A stretch of DNA of 64,000 nucleotides from Synechococcus sp. UW179A (GTDB lineage: Bacteria; Cyanobacteriota; Cyanobacteriia; PCC-6307; Cyanobiaceae): the NCBI RefSeq assembly GCF_900473965.1, contig NZ_UCNJ01000014.1, forward strand, positions 62,001 to 126,000, in the 5' to 3' direction. Positions within the stretch are counted from its first letter, which is position 1; each line of letters begins with the position of its first letter. This document shows positions 1-9,999 of this stretch, one piece after another. The translations under genes and the position numbers were made by a program. The notes beneath the pieces are model-generated. The model was not told the origin of the DNA, did not search any database, and saw nothing but the letters and a program-made list of their open reading frames with translations.

Positions 1-406
1 TCCGGGCACCGGTGATGCGCAATTGTCGTTAGCCCAGGCCGTTCCCATGACTGGCGTTGTGATCGTGACCACCCCCCAGCAGGTGGCCCTTCAAGATGCG
101 CGACGCGGACTAGCCATGTTCCGCCAGATGAACATCCCAGTGCTTGGTGTGGTCGAAAACATGAGCGCGTTCATTCCTCCCGACCAGCCCGATCGGCGAT
201 ATGCCTTGTTCGGCTCAGGCGGTGGCCAGACTCTCGCCAATGCCTTCGACGTCCCACTTTTGGCCCAAGTCCCCATGGAGATGCCTGTCCAGGAAGGCGG
301 TGATCAGGGCAGACCGATCACGCTGTCCAAGCCCGACTCGGTCAGCGCCAAAACATTTCTGGCGCTTGCTGATCGTCTCTCACCGATGGTGACCAGCGAA
401 GCCTGA
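1..406 (+). CDS. mrp: Mrp/ApbC-family P-loop ATPase, C-terminal part (cut by window edge)
   Basis: The open frame runs in from the left edge, so the N-terminal half with the P-loop is missing. What remains starts with the PGTGD switch-like motif typical of Mrp/NBP35 Fe-S cluster carrier ATPases, then VVIVTTPQ, VVENMS and FGSGGG, all in family order. Family members bind ATP and carry or transfer Fe-S clusters in the cytoplasm. The stretch after VVENMS that in many bacteria holds a CxxC cluster ligand reads FIPPDQPDRRY here and has no cysteine. The stop lies 2 bp before the rodA start, so the two genes may be co-transcribed. Family assignment is confident; the cluster role in a protein without CxxC is inferred. 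Confidence 0.85.
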   Translation, partial: PGTGDAQLSLAQAVPMTGVVIVTTPQQVALQDARRGLAMFRQMNIPVLGVVENMSAFIPPDQPDRRYALFGSGGGQTLANAFDVPLLAQVPMEMPVQEGGDQGRPITLSKPDSVSAKTFLALADRLSPMVTSEA

Positions 407-408
407 TC

Positions 409-1683
409 ATGGTTTCCGGAGTCGGCCTCAGCGGACAACCCCTATTCAGAAGGCATGGCAAACGGCGGGGTCGTGGTCGCGAGCGGGACTGGATTCTCTG
501 GGGTATTCCCCTGGCCATGGTCGCCGTAGCTGGAATTCTGATTGCCAGCACACAGCGTCAGGCGGATTACGCCGATTGGTATCACCACTGGATTACTGCC
601 GGTGTTGGTGTGGGAATCGCATTGCTGCTGGCACGGCTGTCATTACTGCGACTCCGGCCCCTGCTGATCCCTATCTACGGACTCACAGTGGTCAGCCTTA
701 TCGCCGTTCGAATGATTGGCACGACAGCGCTGGGTGCCCAACGCTGGATCAGCATTGGAGGCGTGCATGTCCAACCCTCCGAATTCGCGAAGTTGGCGGC
801 CATCCTGTTGCTGGCAGCCGTGTTGGATCGACACCCTGTTGAACGTCCGGTGGATCTTCTCAGGCCACTGGGCGTGATTTCACTCCCCTGGCTGCTGGTG
901 TTCATCCAGCCCGACCTGGGCACATCGCTGGTATTCGGGGCGCTGCTATTAACAATGCTCTATTGGTCGGGGATGCCTTTCGAGTGGCTGGTTCTACTGC
1001 TCTCCCCCTTGATCACGGCTCTACTCGCTGGCCTGTTCCCCTGGGGACTCACCGCCTGGATCCCACTCACCCTGGGCATCGCCTACCGATCCCTTCCCTG
1101 GAAAAAAGTGGCTCTGGCATTGGTCTTGGCGGTGCAGAGCGCCGCTGCACTGGTCACTCCCTGGCTGTGGGAAAACGGCCTGCAGGATTATCAGCGCGAT
1201 CGACTCGTGCTGTTTCTCGACCCCACCAAGGACCCCTTGGGTGGTGGCTATCACCTCCTGCAGAGCACTGTGGGGATTGGTTCCGGTGGACTGTTCGGTA
1301 CTGGCCTGCTGCAGGGACAACTCACCAAGCTGCGCTTCATCCCTGAGCAGCACACGGATTTCATCTTCAGCGCGCTGGGGGAAGAGTTGGGATTCGTAGG
1401 CACAATTCTGGTTGTGGTCGGCTTTGCACTACTGATGGGGCGCATGCTTCAGGTGGCCGGGAAAGCTCGCACTGACTTCGAATCGCTTGTAGTGATCGGC
1501 GTCGCCACGATGTTGATGTTCCAGGTTGTGGTGAACATCTTCATGACCATCGGCCTTGGGCCTGTGACTGGAATTCCACTGCCCTTCATGAGCTACGGAC
1601 GCAGCGCCATGGTTGTGAATTTCATTGCCCTGGGCCTCTGCCTATCCGTGGCCAGGCGATCGAGACGAGCTCTGATCCGTTGA
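409..1683 (+). CDS. rodA: RodA/FtsW-type SEDS peptidoglycan glycosyltransferase
   Basis: A 424-residue polytopic membrane protein of the SEDS family, which polymerises lipid II into glycan strands, in the elongation machinery for RodA. Family landmarks are AQRWISIGGVHVQPSEFAKL near residues 108-127, QPDLGTSLVFG near 167, DRLVLFLDP..GGGYHLLQS near 265-285 and EQHTDFIFSALGEELGF near 315. The C-terminal signature, usually SYGGSS, reads SYGRSAM; I note this as a divergence without a functional claim. The start at 409 lies just after the Mrp gene and the stop overlaps the TTG start of the next gene by 4 bp, suggesting one transcript. RodA is preferred over FtsW because of its length and the single-copy context, but the two are hard to separate by eye. 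Confidence 0.9.
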   Translation: MVSGVGLSGQPLFRRHGKRRGRGRERDWILWGIPLAMVAVAGILIASTQRQADYADWYHHWITAGVGVGIALLLARLSLLRLRPLLIPIYGLTVVSLIAVRMIGTTALGAQRWISIGGVHVQPSEFAKLAAILLLAAVLDRHPVERPVDLLRPLGVISLPWLLVFIQPDLGTSLVFGALLLTMLYWSGMPFEWLVLLLSPLITALLAGLFPWGLTAWIPLTLGIAYRSLPWKKVALALVLAVQSAAALVTPWLWENGLQDYQRDRLVLFLDPTKDPLGGGYHLLQSTVGIGSGGLFGTGLLQGQLTKLRFIPEQHTDFIFSALGEELGFVGTILVVVGFALLMGRMLQVAGKARTDFESLVVIGVATMLMFQVVVNIFMTIGLGPVTGIPLPFMSYGRSAMVVNFIALGLCLSVARRSRRALIR

Positions 1684-3092
1684 AGGACTCCACACCACTG
1701 CTGCAGTCAATTCAGGCCTGCATGGCGACGGGAGTTCCCCCCGGCCAGGCCAGCGATGCCAATGCCAGGCGACTGTGGTGGGGGGGATTGGAAGTGCTGC
1801 AAGATCTGCTGGACATCCAAGACAACTCCGCCGCAGGCATTTGGCTAGCTGCCCCCCTTCCGGCTCTCTATGCCCCTGATCTGCTCCAGCGCTTTCAGGG
1901 CTGGGTCTGGGCACCTGAGGCTCTTGATGTGCTGAGTGCCGCAGAGCGGTCAACCCTCCTGCCGCCGGATCGCGCGAATGCGAGAAAAACCCCTTCCCAG
2001 GCGAGCACTTCCAACGAGCACTTCCAACGCTTACCCCTGAGAGAGTCCGACAGTCACGATCCACTGCTAATCGTGATCACGAGCCAGCTCCAGGTAGCCC
2101 TGGCCCTGCATGGCGAAGAGGGACGGCGGCAGCTGCTGATGCGCAGCGAACCCGACATTCTTGGCCAGGCTCTGACACTGGTTGAACAGCGTCTGCGCCT
2201 GGATGCGCCTGAGCAGGCGGATGAACTGCAACAGGCGGTTCGACAACTCGGCCCTTTGCAGAGCAGCAGCGATCTGGCCACACGCTTCTGGCCCAGCCTG
2301 GCGGAACGGCTGGCAGGAATGGCGCCCACGGTCATGTTGCAGACAGCGAAGGGACCCAAATCTCCACCAGCTCCTCCACAGTCTGACCATGATCACGGGG
2401 ATGAGGATGGGGAACTGTCGCTTCTGGAGGCCATCACGCATGAAGTGCGCACACCCTTGGCCACCATCCGCACCTTGATCCGCTCCCTGCTGCGTCGGCG
2501 TGACCTTCCTGAGCAGGTGCTTGGTCGTCTGCAGCAGATCGATACCGAATGCAGCGAACAGATCGATCGGTTCGGGCTAATTTTCCAGGCGGCCGAACTG
2601 CAGCGGCAGCCTCATAGCTCATCCGCGTTGGCTCGAACCGACCTAGGAGCGATGCTGAATCTTCTGGCACCGGGATGGGAACAACAACTGCAACGGCGTG
2701 GATTGCATCTCGAGCTGAACCTGGAGAGTGGACTTCCCCCTGTCCTGAGCGATCCAGGTCGACTGGAGCCGATGCTTGGCGGACTGATTGACCGCTGCAG
2801 CCGCAGCCTTCCGGCAGGAAGCAGCCTTGAGTTGACCCTTCAGCCTGCCGGTGCCCGCCTGAAACTGCAGATTCTCACCAGAACACCTGATCAGCTCTCC
2901 ACCACAGCAGCAGGCGCCGACGACTTGACCCAGGAACGCCTTGGGCCCGTACTCAGCTGGAACACCAGCACCGGTGGACTGCAGCTGAGCCAGACGGCAA
3001 CCCGTCGATTGCTTGAACGGCTTGGCGGGCGCCTCACCCAGCGCCGGGACCGTGGGCTAACAGTGTTCTTCCCGATCGCCGATCATTGTTGA
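1680..3092 (+). CDS. Histidine-kinase-like protein with degenerate ATPase domain
   Basis: 470 residues from a TTG start that overlaps the rodA stop. Residues about 1-235 form an unassigned sensor-like region with no obvious membrane segment. A clear dimerisation/phosphoacceptor box (ITHEVRTPLATIRTLIRSLL) follows, with the histidine at about residue 254. The C-terminal third resembles a HATPase_c domain, ending in TGGLQLSQTATRRLLERLGG, but the N-box is LGGLIDRCSRS with neither of the usual asparagines, and no DxGxG G1 box is visible. It may therefore bind ATP poorly or act as a non-catalytic dimer partner or phosphotransfer protein. No response regulator is adjacent; psaD follows. Histidine-kinase ancestry is well supported; activity is doubtful. 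Confidence 0.78.
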   Translation: MKDSTPLLQSIQACMATGVPPGQASDANARRLWWGGLEVLQDLLDIQDNSAAGIWLAAPLPALYAPDLLQRFQGWVWAPEALDVLSAAERSTLLPPDRANARKTPSQASTSNEHFQRLPLRESDSHDPLLIVITSQLQVALALHGEEGRRQLLMRSEPDILGQALTLVEQRLRLDAPEQADELQQAVRQLGPLQSSSDLATRFWPSLAERLAGMAPTVMLQTAKGPKSPPAPPQSDHDHGDEDGELSLLEAITHEVRTPLATIRTLIRSLLRRRDLPEQVLGRLQQIDTECSEQIDRFGLIFQAAELQRQPHSSSALARTDLGAMLNLLAPGWEQQLQRRGLHLELNLESGLPPVLSDPGRLEPMLGGLIDRCSRSLPAGSSLELTLQPAGARLKLQILTRTPDQLSTTAAGADDLTQERLGPVLSWNTSTGGLQLSQTATRRLLERLGGRLTQRRDRGLTVFFPIADHC

Positions 3093-3185
3093 CGGGTGTG
3101 AAGGTCCAGATCGGATCACCAAATCAAAGCCGAATCATTTGCTACTTTCCATGCAGATCGGCATGGGGATTTCCTCAGGACAGCC

Positions 3186-3617
3186 ATGACATCAACTCCT
3201 TTAACAGGACAGCTTCCCCAGTACATCGGAAGCACAGGTGGTCTGCTCAATTCCGCCTTAACAGAAGAGAAATACGCAATCACCTGGAGCAGCAAAACAG
3301 ATCAGGTCTTCGAGCTGCCAACCGGCGGTGCTGCTGTGATGAACACCGGCGAAAACATCATGTATTTCGCACGCAAGGAACAATGCCTGGCACTGGGTAC
3401 CCAGTTGCGTACCAAATTCAAGCCCCGGATCGAGGACTACAAGATCTACCGGATCTACCCCGGTGGCGACACTGAGTTCCTCCATCCCAAGGACGGTGTC
3501 TTCCCCGAGAAAGTCAATGAGGGGCGCGCCATGGTGGGTCACAACCCACGCCGCATCGGCCAAAACACCAATCCTGCCAAGATTAAATTCAGTGGTCGCG
3601 ACACGTTCGACACCTGA
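3186..3617 (+). CDS. psaD: Photosystem I subunit II (PsaD), ferredoxin-docking subunit
   Basis: 143 residues, the normal size for cyanobacterial PsaD, a stromal-side extrinsic subunit that docks ferredoxin and stabilises PsaC. Diagnostic segments include [12 protein letters not shown] near the N terminus, [30 protein letters not shown] and the basic [18 protein letters not shown]. The 93-bp gap upstream, after the kinase-like gene, must hold its promoter or leader unless it is read through. The other PSI genes of the window are more than 45 kb away, so psaD is a separate transcription unit. Confidence 0.97.
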   Translation: MTSTPLTGQLPQYIGSTGGLLNSALTEEKYAITWSSKTDQVFELPTGGAAVMNTGENIMYFARKEQCLALGTQLRTKFKPRIEDYKIYRIYPGGDTEFLHPKDGVFPEKVNEGRAMVGHNPRRIGQNTNPAKIKFSGRDTFDT

Positions 3618-3695
3618 TTACCTCTGCCCTTAGATGCATCGCGTTGTTCTGTTGAGCGGCATGATGGTCGGCGGTCGGTTTCGACGACTTCGTTC

Positions 3696-5228
3696 ATGCT
3701 CAGTCCCGACCGCAAAGCCTTTCTGGAAGCCGCTCAATCAGGCGCAACCATGATTCCTGTGGCCAGCAGTTGGCCTGCGGATCTGGAAACACCACTGACG
3801 ACCTGGCTGAAGGTCGGTGATCAACGACCACCCGGTGTTCTGCTCGAATCTGTTGAAGGCGGGGAGACACTTGGCCGCTGGAGCGTGGTCGCCTGCGACC
3901 CTCTCTGGACGTTGTCAGCAGGTCGCGATGGGCTAGAGCGCACCTGGCGAGACAGTGAGAGCGAGTCCTTCAACGGCAACCCCTTCGATTGCCTGAGAAG
4001 CTGTCTTGAGCCTTACAAGCCTGCGACTCTTCCTGGTCTTCCTCCTCTGGGGCAGCTTTATGGAATCTGGGGATACGAGCTGATCCGCTGGATCGAGCCC
4101 AGCGTCCCTGTTCACCCCGCGATCGCCGAGGGTCCACCCGATGGATTGTGGATGTTGATGGACAGCATTCTGATCTTCGACCAGGTGAAACGCCTGATCA
4201 CCGCAGTTGCCTACGGAGATCTGAGCGGACAGCGCAATGCAGCCACAAGCCCTGAAGAAGCCTGGGAAGACGCGATGGCGCGCATCAACACACTGCGCGA
4301 ACGCATGGCAGCCCCCTTGCCGCCCGTGCGACCTCTCAACTGGAGGCCAGACAGAGGCGCCACTCCAGAGACTCGCAGCAATCGCACCCGGGAGGATTTC
4401 CATCAGGCGGTGGATCAGGCACGTGACCACATCGCTGCCGGTGATGCCTTCCAGCTGGTGGTAAGTCAGCGGCTGAGCGCTGATGTCAACCACCCACCGC
4501 TGGATCTGTATCGCAGCCTGCGGATGATCAACCCCTCTCCGTACATGGCATTTTTCGACTTCGGAGACTGGCAGCTAATCGGCTCCAGTCCAGAGGTAAT
4601 GGTGAAAGCGGAACCGGATCAGGGGGGGATCCGCACGGTTCTGCGGCCGATTGCCGGCACAAGGCCCCGAGGCAGAAATCCTGTTGAAGACAGGAACTTT
4701 GAAGCCGACCTGCTCGCCGATCCCAAAGAGCGCGCCGAACACGTGATGCTGGTCGACCTCGGTCGCAATGACCTCGGCCGGGTATGCACTCCTGGTTCAG
4801 TCTCTGTACGCGAGCTGATGGTGATCGAGCGTTATTCCCACGTGATGCACATCGTGAGCGAAGTGGAGGGCCGTCTTGCCCCTGGCAAGGACATCTGGGA
4901 TCTGTTGATGGCCTCCTTCCCGGCAGGGACTGTGAGCGGAGCTCCCAAAATCAGGGCAATGCAGCTCATCCACGACCTGGAACCAGAAGCCCGTGGCCCC
5001 TACTCCGGGGTCTACGGCTCGGTGGACCTGGCCGGCGCACTTAATACGGCCATCACCATCCGCACCATGGTGGTGAAACCCCGACCCGATGGCGGCTGGA
5101 CCCTGCAGGTGCAGGCCGGCGCGGGGATCGTGGCCGACTCCCAGCCAGAGGCAGAGTTCCAGGAAACACTCAACAAAGCGCGCGGAATGCTCACAGCGCT
5201 GGCCTGTCTCGAGGACGTCGGGGCATGA
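3696..5228 (+). CDS. trpE: Anthranilate synthase component I
   Basis: 510 residues. TrpE converts chorismate to anthranilate using ammonia supplied by TrpG, the first step of tryptophan synthesis. The N-terminal LLES..GGETLGRWS segment matches the tryptophan feedback site of TrpE proteins. The C-terminal chorismate-binding domain has PSPYMAFFDF, IGSSPEVMVK, RPIAGTRPRG, ADPKERAEHVMLVDLGRND and GTVSGAPKIRAMQLI in order. The feedback motif and full length favour TrpE over PabB or isochorismate synthase. The stop overlaps the gshA start by 4 bp (ATGA), so these two pathways are translationally coupled here. No trpG is nearby. Confidence 0.93.
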   Translation: MLSPDRKAFLEAAQSGATMIPVASSWPADLETPLTTWLKVGDQRPPGVLLESVEGGETLGRWSVVACDPLWTLSAGRDGLERTWRDSESESFNGNPFDCLRSCLEPYKPATLPGLPPLGQLYGIWGYELIRWIEPSVPVHPAIAEGPPDGLWMLMDSILIFDQVKRLITAVAYGDLSGQRNAATSPEEAWEDAMARINTLRERMAAPLPPVRPLNWRPDRGATPETRSNRTREDFHQAVDQARDHIAAGDAFQLVVSQRLSADVNHPPLDLYRSLRMINPSPYMAFFDFGDWQLIGSSPEVMVKAEPDQGGIRTVLRPIAGTRPRGRNPVEDRNFEADLLADPKERAEHVMLVDLGRNDLGRVCTPGSVSVRELMVIERYSHVMHIVSEVEGRLAPGKDIWDLLMASFPAGTVSGAPKIRAMQLIHDLEPEARGPYSGVYGSVDLAGALNTAITIRTMVVKPRPDGGWTLQVQAGAGIVADSQPEAEFQETLNKARGMLTALACLEDVGA

Positions 5229-6373
5229 CCCTTAACAGGTTGCTTAAAGGCTTTGAAGTCGAACTGTTCACCGGCCGTGCCGATGGCCGCAATGTCGGCA
5301 TCGCAGCCCGTGCCATGCGGGAACTCAAGGGCTTCGTCACGGAACCGGATCACCGCAATCTCGAATATGTGACCGATCCGCTTGCAGATTACGACGGGAT
5401 TTCAGAAGCCTTGCTGTCCCCTCGTCGCCAGCTCCGTCGCTGGCTGATGGCGCAGGGTCTCACCCTGCTTCCAGGCAGCACCCTCAGCCTCGGCGACACC
5501 GACCGTTTTGAGCGCTCAGACCCTGAGAACCCTTATCACTCTCTGATCGAAGCCACTTACGGCACGGCAGTAGTGACAGCAAGCATCCACATCAATCTGG
5601 GGATCGCCAATCCAGCCGAACTGTTCGCTGCTTTACGTCTTGTGCGCTGCGAAGCAGCTCTGTTGCTGTCTCTGAGTGCCAGCTCACCCTTCCTGAACGG
5701 CCGCATCACCGGAGCGCATTCCCAACGCTGGCTCCAGTTCCCGCTCACGCCGGCCCGCGTTCCTCTCTTCCTAGACCACCAACACTTCATCTCCTGGACC
5801 AATCAACAGATCCAGGACGGTTCCATGCACAACGTCCGTCACCTCTGGACTTCCGTGCGACCGAACGGACCGGACCGTCCCCACCGACTCAATCGTCTCG
5901 AGCTGCGCATCTGCGATTTGATCACCGACCCCGAGGTCCTGATTGCGGTGACCGCTCTTCTAGAACTGCGGGTGCAGCAGGTCCTAAGAGAGCCCAAGAA
6001 GTATGACCCACTACAGAGCAGCGCACTCAATCTTCAGCAACTGGAAGAACTCAGCATGAGCAACGATCGGGCCGCGGCCCGATCCAGCCTTGAGGCCACG
6101 CTGCACAACTGGCTCGACGGACGCGAACGCTCCTGCAGAGACTGGCTTGAACAGCTGATTGACTGCGTAACACCGCTGGCTCAAGAGCTTGGACTTAAGC
6201 AGCAACTCGATCCACTGGCAGCCGTCTTGGAAGATGGCAATCAGGCCATGCGATGGCTGCAGGACATTGACGCTGGCGAAAGCGTCGAAGCGGTGCTTCG
6301 CAAGAGCATTACATCCATGCAAGAGGAAGAGATGCGTGGGGTTTGCACGCCGGCCGAACGCACTTTGGGATGA
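5225..6373 (+). CDS. gshA: Glutamate-cysteine ligase, cyanobacterial type
   Basis: 382 residues matching the cyanobacterial GshA (GCS2-like) group, which joins glutamate and cysteine with ATP in the first step of glutathione synthesis. The N terminus [18 protein letters not shown] and the [13 protein letters not shown] segment are characteristic, the latter contributing to the substrate and metal site. The acidic helical C-terminal part is family-typical. The start overlaps the trpE stop and the stop overlaps the ATGA at 6370 used for ppc, so trpE-gshA-ppc is a tightly packed operon. gshB is not in the window. Confidence 0.88.
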   Translation: MTLNRLLKGFEVELFTGRADGRNVGIAARAMRELKGFVTEPDHRNLEYVTDPLADYDGISEALLSPRRQLRRWLMAQGLTLLPGSTLSLGDTDRFERSDPENPYHSLIEATYGTAVVTASIHINLGIANPAELFAALRLVRCEAALLLSLSASSPFLNGRITGAHSQRWLQFPLTPARVPLFLDHQHFISWTNQQIQDGSMHNVRHLWTSVRPNGPDRPHRLNRLELRICDLITDPEVLIAVTALLELRVQQVLREPKKYDPLQSSALNLQQLEELSMSNDRAAARSSLEATLHNWLDGRERSCRDWLEQLIDCVTPLAQELGLKQQLDPLAAVLEDGNQAMRWLQDIDAGESVEAVLRKSITSMQEEEMRGVCTPAERTLG

Positions 6374-9300
6374 TCATGAGGACTCCAGATCCCGACACGC
6401 TTTCAATGTCCTCCTCCCCCGCAATGATTCCTGCGAGCGATCAGCCCAGGGCTGCGGTGCAGGAATCATCCGGAAATGGCCATCTGCTGCAGCAGCGCCT
6501 GGCTTTGGTAGAGGATCTTTGGCAGACCGTGCTGCGCAGCGAATGCCCCGCCGAACAGGCTGAACGCCTGCTGCGCATGAAGCAGCTCAGTAATCCGGCA
6601 TTACCCGAACCCACTGCCGCTAGCTCGGATTCCGTGGTCTTGCTGATCAGAGACATGGACCTGTCGGAAGCCATCGCAGCCGCCAGAGCCTTCTCTCTGT
6701 ATTTCCAGCTTGTCAACATCCTCGAGCAGCGCATTGAGGAGGACAGCTATCTCGAAAGCATCGTCCGCTCAGAGGAACTGGTTGAGCAGATCGATCCCTT
6801 CACTCCACCGCTGGCAACCCAAACAGAACCCGCCACATTCAGTGAATTATTTGAGCGCCTGCGCCGACTAAACGTGCCTCCCGCGCAGCTGGAGACTCTG
6901 CTTCAAGAACTTGACATCCGACTGGTCTTCACAGCCCATCCCACGGAAATTGTGCGTCACACGGTGAGGCACAAACAGCGGCGCGTTGCCAGCCTCTTGC
7001 AACAACTGGAAACGGCATCAGAAGCCAGTCCACGTGAGGCGGACAGCATCCGTCTTCAGCTTGAAGAGGAAATCCGCCTTTGGTGGCGCACGGATGAATT
7101 ACACCAATTCAAACCATCTGTACTCGATGAGGTCGATTACGCCCTGCACTATTTCCAGCAGGTTCTGTTCGACGCGATGCCGCAGCTGCGTCGCCGCCTG
7201 ACTAACGCACTCTCCAACAGTTATCCCGATGTGCAGCTGCCACCACCATCGTTTTGCACCTTCGGCTCCTGGGTCGGGTCTGATCGCGACGGAAATCCCT
7301 CTGTCACCACAGACATCACCTGGCGGACAGCCTGTTATCAGCGTCAGTTGATGCTGGACCGGTACATCAGTGCCGTCCAGAGCCTGCGCGACCAGCTCAG
7401 CATCTCGATGCAATGGAGTCAGGTGAGTGCTTCCCTGCTGGAATCACTGGAAATGGATCGATTCCGCTTCCCGGAGGTCTACGAGGAGCGAGCCACCCGC
7501 TATCGCCTCGAGCCCTACCGGCTGAAGATGAGCTTCATGCTTGAACGGTTACGTCTCACAAAGCTGAGAAACGATCAGCTGGCGGATGCCGGATGGCGGG
7601 CTCCGGCTGAGAGTCCCCAGCCGTTTACCCCTGAGAGTCAACCAAGCGAAGCCCTGCATTACGGGTCTGTGGCGGAATTCCGCAGTGATCTTGAGCTGAT
7701 CCGAACAAGCCTGGTCAGCACTGATCTCAGCTGCGAGCCCCTCGACACCCTGCTTACTCAGGTCCACATCTATGGCTTCTCGCTTGCGGGTCTCGATATT
7801 CGTCAGGAGAGCACACGTCACAGTGACGCACTGGATGAACTCAGCCGATATCTCAATCCAGATCACGCCTATGGAGATCTGAATGAGCAGGAACGCGTGC
7901 ACTGGTTGCTGCAAGAACTGCAGACACGCCGCCCACTGATTCCTCCTGCCGTGGATTGGTCAGCCAATACAGCGGAAACGGTGGATGTGTTCCGAATGCT
8001 GCATCGGCTTCAGGACGAGTTCGGCAGCCGAATCTGTCGCACCTATGTGATTTCCATGAGTCACAGCGTTTCCGACCTGCTGGAGGTGCTGCTCCTGGCC
8101 AAGGAAGCCGGCCTCGTGGATCCCTCCTCCGGCCATGCCGATCTGCTGGTGGTTCCTCTGTTCGAAACGGTGGAAGATCTGCAACGCGCCCCCGACGTGA
8201 TGGGAGAGCTGTTCCATACAACGCTCTACAGAAACCTCCTGCCTCGCGTCGGCAGCCAGGGGCTGCCTCTCCAGGAACTGATGCTCGGTTACTCCGACAG
8301 CAACAAGGATTCAGGCTTCCTGTCCAGCAACTGGGAAATTCACAAGGCCCAGATTGCACTGCAGGATCTGGCGGCAAGCAATGGAGTTGTGCTTCGTTTG
8401 TTCCATGGCCGTGGAGGTTCCGTCGGCAGAGGCGGTGGCCCTGCGTACCAGGCAATCCTGGCCCAACCGAGCGGCACGCTCCAAGGACGCATCAAGATCA
8501 CCGAGCAGGGCGAAGTGCTGGCTTCCAAGTACAGCCTGCCTGAGCTAGCTCTCTACAACCTGGAAACGGTCACCACGGCAGTGGTCCAGAACAGCCTTGT
8601 GACCAATCAGCTGGACGCCACCCCGAGCTGGAACGAGCTGATGGCTCGACTAGCGAAATGCTCACGCCGCCACTACAGGGCCCTGGTGCATGACAATCCC
8701 GACCTGGTGGCCTTCTTCGAGCAGGTAACTCCGATTGAAGAAATCAGCAAACTGCAGATCTCCAGCCGTCCGGCACGGCGCAAATCCGGAGCCAGGGATC
8801 TGTCCAGCCTTCGTGCGATCCCCTGGGTATTCGGCTGGACCCAAAGCCGATTCCTGCTCCCCAGCTGGTTCGGGGTGGGTACAGCTCTCAGCGAAGAACT
8901 CCAAGCCGACCCAGAGCAGATGACGTTGCTGCGCACCCTTCACCAGCGCTGGCCTTTCTTCCGGATGCTGATTTCCAAAGTGGAGATGACACTCTCCAAA
9001 GTCGATCTCGATCTGGCCCGTCACTACGTGACCAGCCTTGGCAGTTCAAGCCATCGCGATGCCTTTGAGCGGATCTACACAACGATCGCTGATGAATACA
9101 CACTCACCCGCGGCCTGGTTCTGGAGATCACCAGACAGGAAAGGCTGCTGGATGCAGACCCTGCACTGCAGCTTTCGGTGAACCTGCGTAACCGCACGAT
9201 CGTCCCACTGGGTTTCTTGCAAGTTGCGCTGCTCAAACGTCTGCGTGATCAGAACCGTCAGCCCCCCATGAGCGAGTTTCCGAGCGATGGCGACGGTCGG

Positions 9301-9381
9301 ACCTACAGCCGCAGCGAGCTTCTGCGCGGAGCCCTGCTCACCATCAACGGCATCGCCGCCGGCATGCGTAACACCGGTTGA
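6370..9381 (+). CDS. ppc: Phosphoenolpyruvate carboxylase
   Basis: About 1003 residues, normal for cyanobacterial PEPC, which carboxylates PEP with bicarbonate to oxaloacetate, filling the open TCA cycle and feeding aspartate-family amino acids. Catalytic landmarks are [20 protein letters not shown], with the essential histidine, then [25 protein letters not shown] and [14 protein letters not shown], and the C-terminal [36 protein letters not shown]. The frame is open further upstream into gshA; I chose the ATG at 6370 because it forms an ATGA overlap with the gshA stop. The ATG at 6376 is an equal alternative, as the first ~50 residues are variable. Confidence 0.97.
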   Translation: MIMRTPDPDTLSMSSSPAMIPASDQPRAAVQESSGNGHLLQQRLALVEDLWQTVLRSECPAEQAERLLRMKQLSNPALPEPTAASSDSVVLLIRDMDLSEAIAAARAFSLYFQLVNILEQRIEEDSYLESIVRSEELVEQIDPFTPPLATQTEPATFSELFERLRRLNVPPAQLETLLQELDIRLVFTAHPTEIVRHTVRHKQRRVASLLQQLETASEASPREADSIRLQLEEEIRLWWRTDELHQFKPSVLDEVDYALHYFQQVLFDAMPQLRRRLTNALSNSYPDVQLPPPSFCTFGSWVGSDRDGNPSVTTDITWRTACYQRQLMLDRYISAVQSLRDQLSISMQWSQVSASLLESLEMDRFRFPEVYEERATRYRLEPYRLKMSFMLERLRLTKLRNDQLADAGWRAPAESPQPFTPESQPSEALHYGSVAEFRSDLELIRTSLVSTDLSCEPLDTLLTQVHIYGFSLAGLDIRQESTRHSDALDELSRYLNPDHAYGDLNEQERVHWLLQELQTRRPLIPPAVDWSANTAETVDVFRMLHRLQDEFGSRICRTYVISMSHSVSDLLEVLLLAKEAGLVDPSSGHADLLVVPLFETVEDLQRAPDVMGELFHTTLYRNLLPRVGSQGLPLQELMLGYSDSNKDSGFLSSNWEIHKAQIALQDLAASNGVVLRLFHGRGGSVGRGGGPAYQAILAQPSGTLQGRIKITEQGEVLASKYSLPELALYNLETVTTAVVQNSLVTNQLDATPSWNELMARLAKCSRRHYRALVHDNPDLVAFFEQVTPIEEISKLQISSRPARRKSGARDLSSLRAIPWVFGWTQSRFLLPSWFGVGTALSEELQADPEQMTLLRTLHQRWPFFRMLISKVEMTLSKVDLDLARHYVTSLGSSSHRDAFERIYTTIADEYTLTRGLVLEITRQERLLDADPALQLSVNLRNRTIVPLGFLQVALLKRLRDQNRQPPMSEFPSDGDGRTYSRSELLRGALLTINGIAAGMRNTG

Positions 9382-9843
9382 GTGGCACTGCTTCCCTTTC
9401 GCCAACAGGCCGCCGTTCCACGGCTGCCGGAGCGCTACAGCGCGAGCATGGAGTTCGTTCCTGATGGAGCCAGCATCAATGCCCTGCTGGAAGACTGCGG
9501 CGATCAACCCCACCCTGTGGAACGGTGGCCGCTCGCACTGCAACGCAGCATCTGGCACCTGAGCATCCTCGATAGTGAGGAGCAACGGCTTGTGGGCTTC
9601 GTCAGAGCCACCACTGATCAGGCGCTCAATGCCAATCTCTGGAATCTGGCGGCCGCTTCAGGACCTGATCAATCCAGATTGCTGGCGGTGCTGGTTCAGC
9701 GTTCACTTGCCTGTCTACGCAGAGACCTTCCTGGATGCAGCATTTCGATTGCGGCACCTGCCCAGGCCATGGATGCTCTCAAATCACGCGGATTCATTCT
9801 TGATCCAGGCGGGATCAGAGCGATGGGTCTGCGGCTTCGATGA
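9382..9843 (+). CDS. Small GNAT-like acetyltransferase (putative)
   Basis: 153 residues starting with GTG directly after the ppc stop. The middle part (LVGFVRATTDQALNANLWNLA, then a helix and SISIAAPAQAMDALKSRGF) has the layout of a degenerate GNAT fold: beta-4, beta-5, then a helix before the last strand carrying a GF..DPGG turn. A clear acetyl-CoA binding Q/RxxGxG/A loop is not obvious, so catalysis is uncertain. It likely shares the ppc transcript. The substrate cannot be inferred. Confidence 0.6.
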   Translation: MALLPFRQQAAVPRLPERYSASMEFVPDGASINALLEDCGDQPHPVERWPLALQRSIWHLSILDSEEQRLVGFVRATTDQALNANLWNLAAASGPDQSRLLAVLVQRSLACLRRDLPGCSISIAAPAQAMDALKSRGFILDPGGIRAMGLRLR

Positions 9844-9863
9844 CCGGTCAACCATTCTGTACA

Positions 9864-9937
9864 CGAGCATGGAGGGACTCGAACCCCCGACCCTCAGAAC
9901 CGGAATCTGATGCTCTATCCAACTGAGCTACATGCCC
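9864..9937 (-). tRNA. tRNA-Arg (anticodon CCG)
   Basis: On the minus strand a 74-nt cloverleaf folds with acceptor stem GGGCATG/CATGCTC (one G-U pair), a D arm containing AGTTGGATA, anticodon stem TCAGA/TCTGA and loop TTCCGGT, and a T arm with GGTTCGAGTCC. Anticodon CCG reads the arginine codon CGG. The CCA end is not encoded. Confidence 0.96.
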
Positions 9938-9999
9938 ACGCGGCGGCTGGGAGAACAACCGCGCTCCAGTTACCTTAACCACACACCGCACCCGGACCG

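Noticed and set aside
7853-8455. 200-codon open frame antisense to ppc
   Set aside because: A shadow of the ppc reading frame; low-complexity translation and no family likeness.
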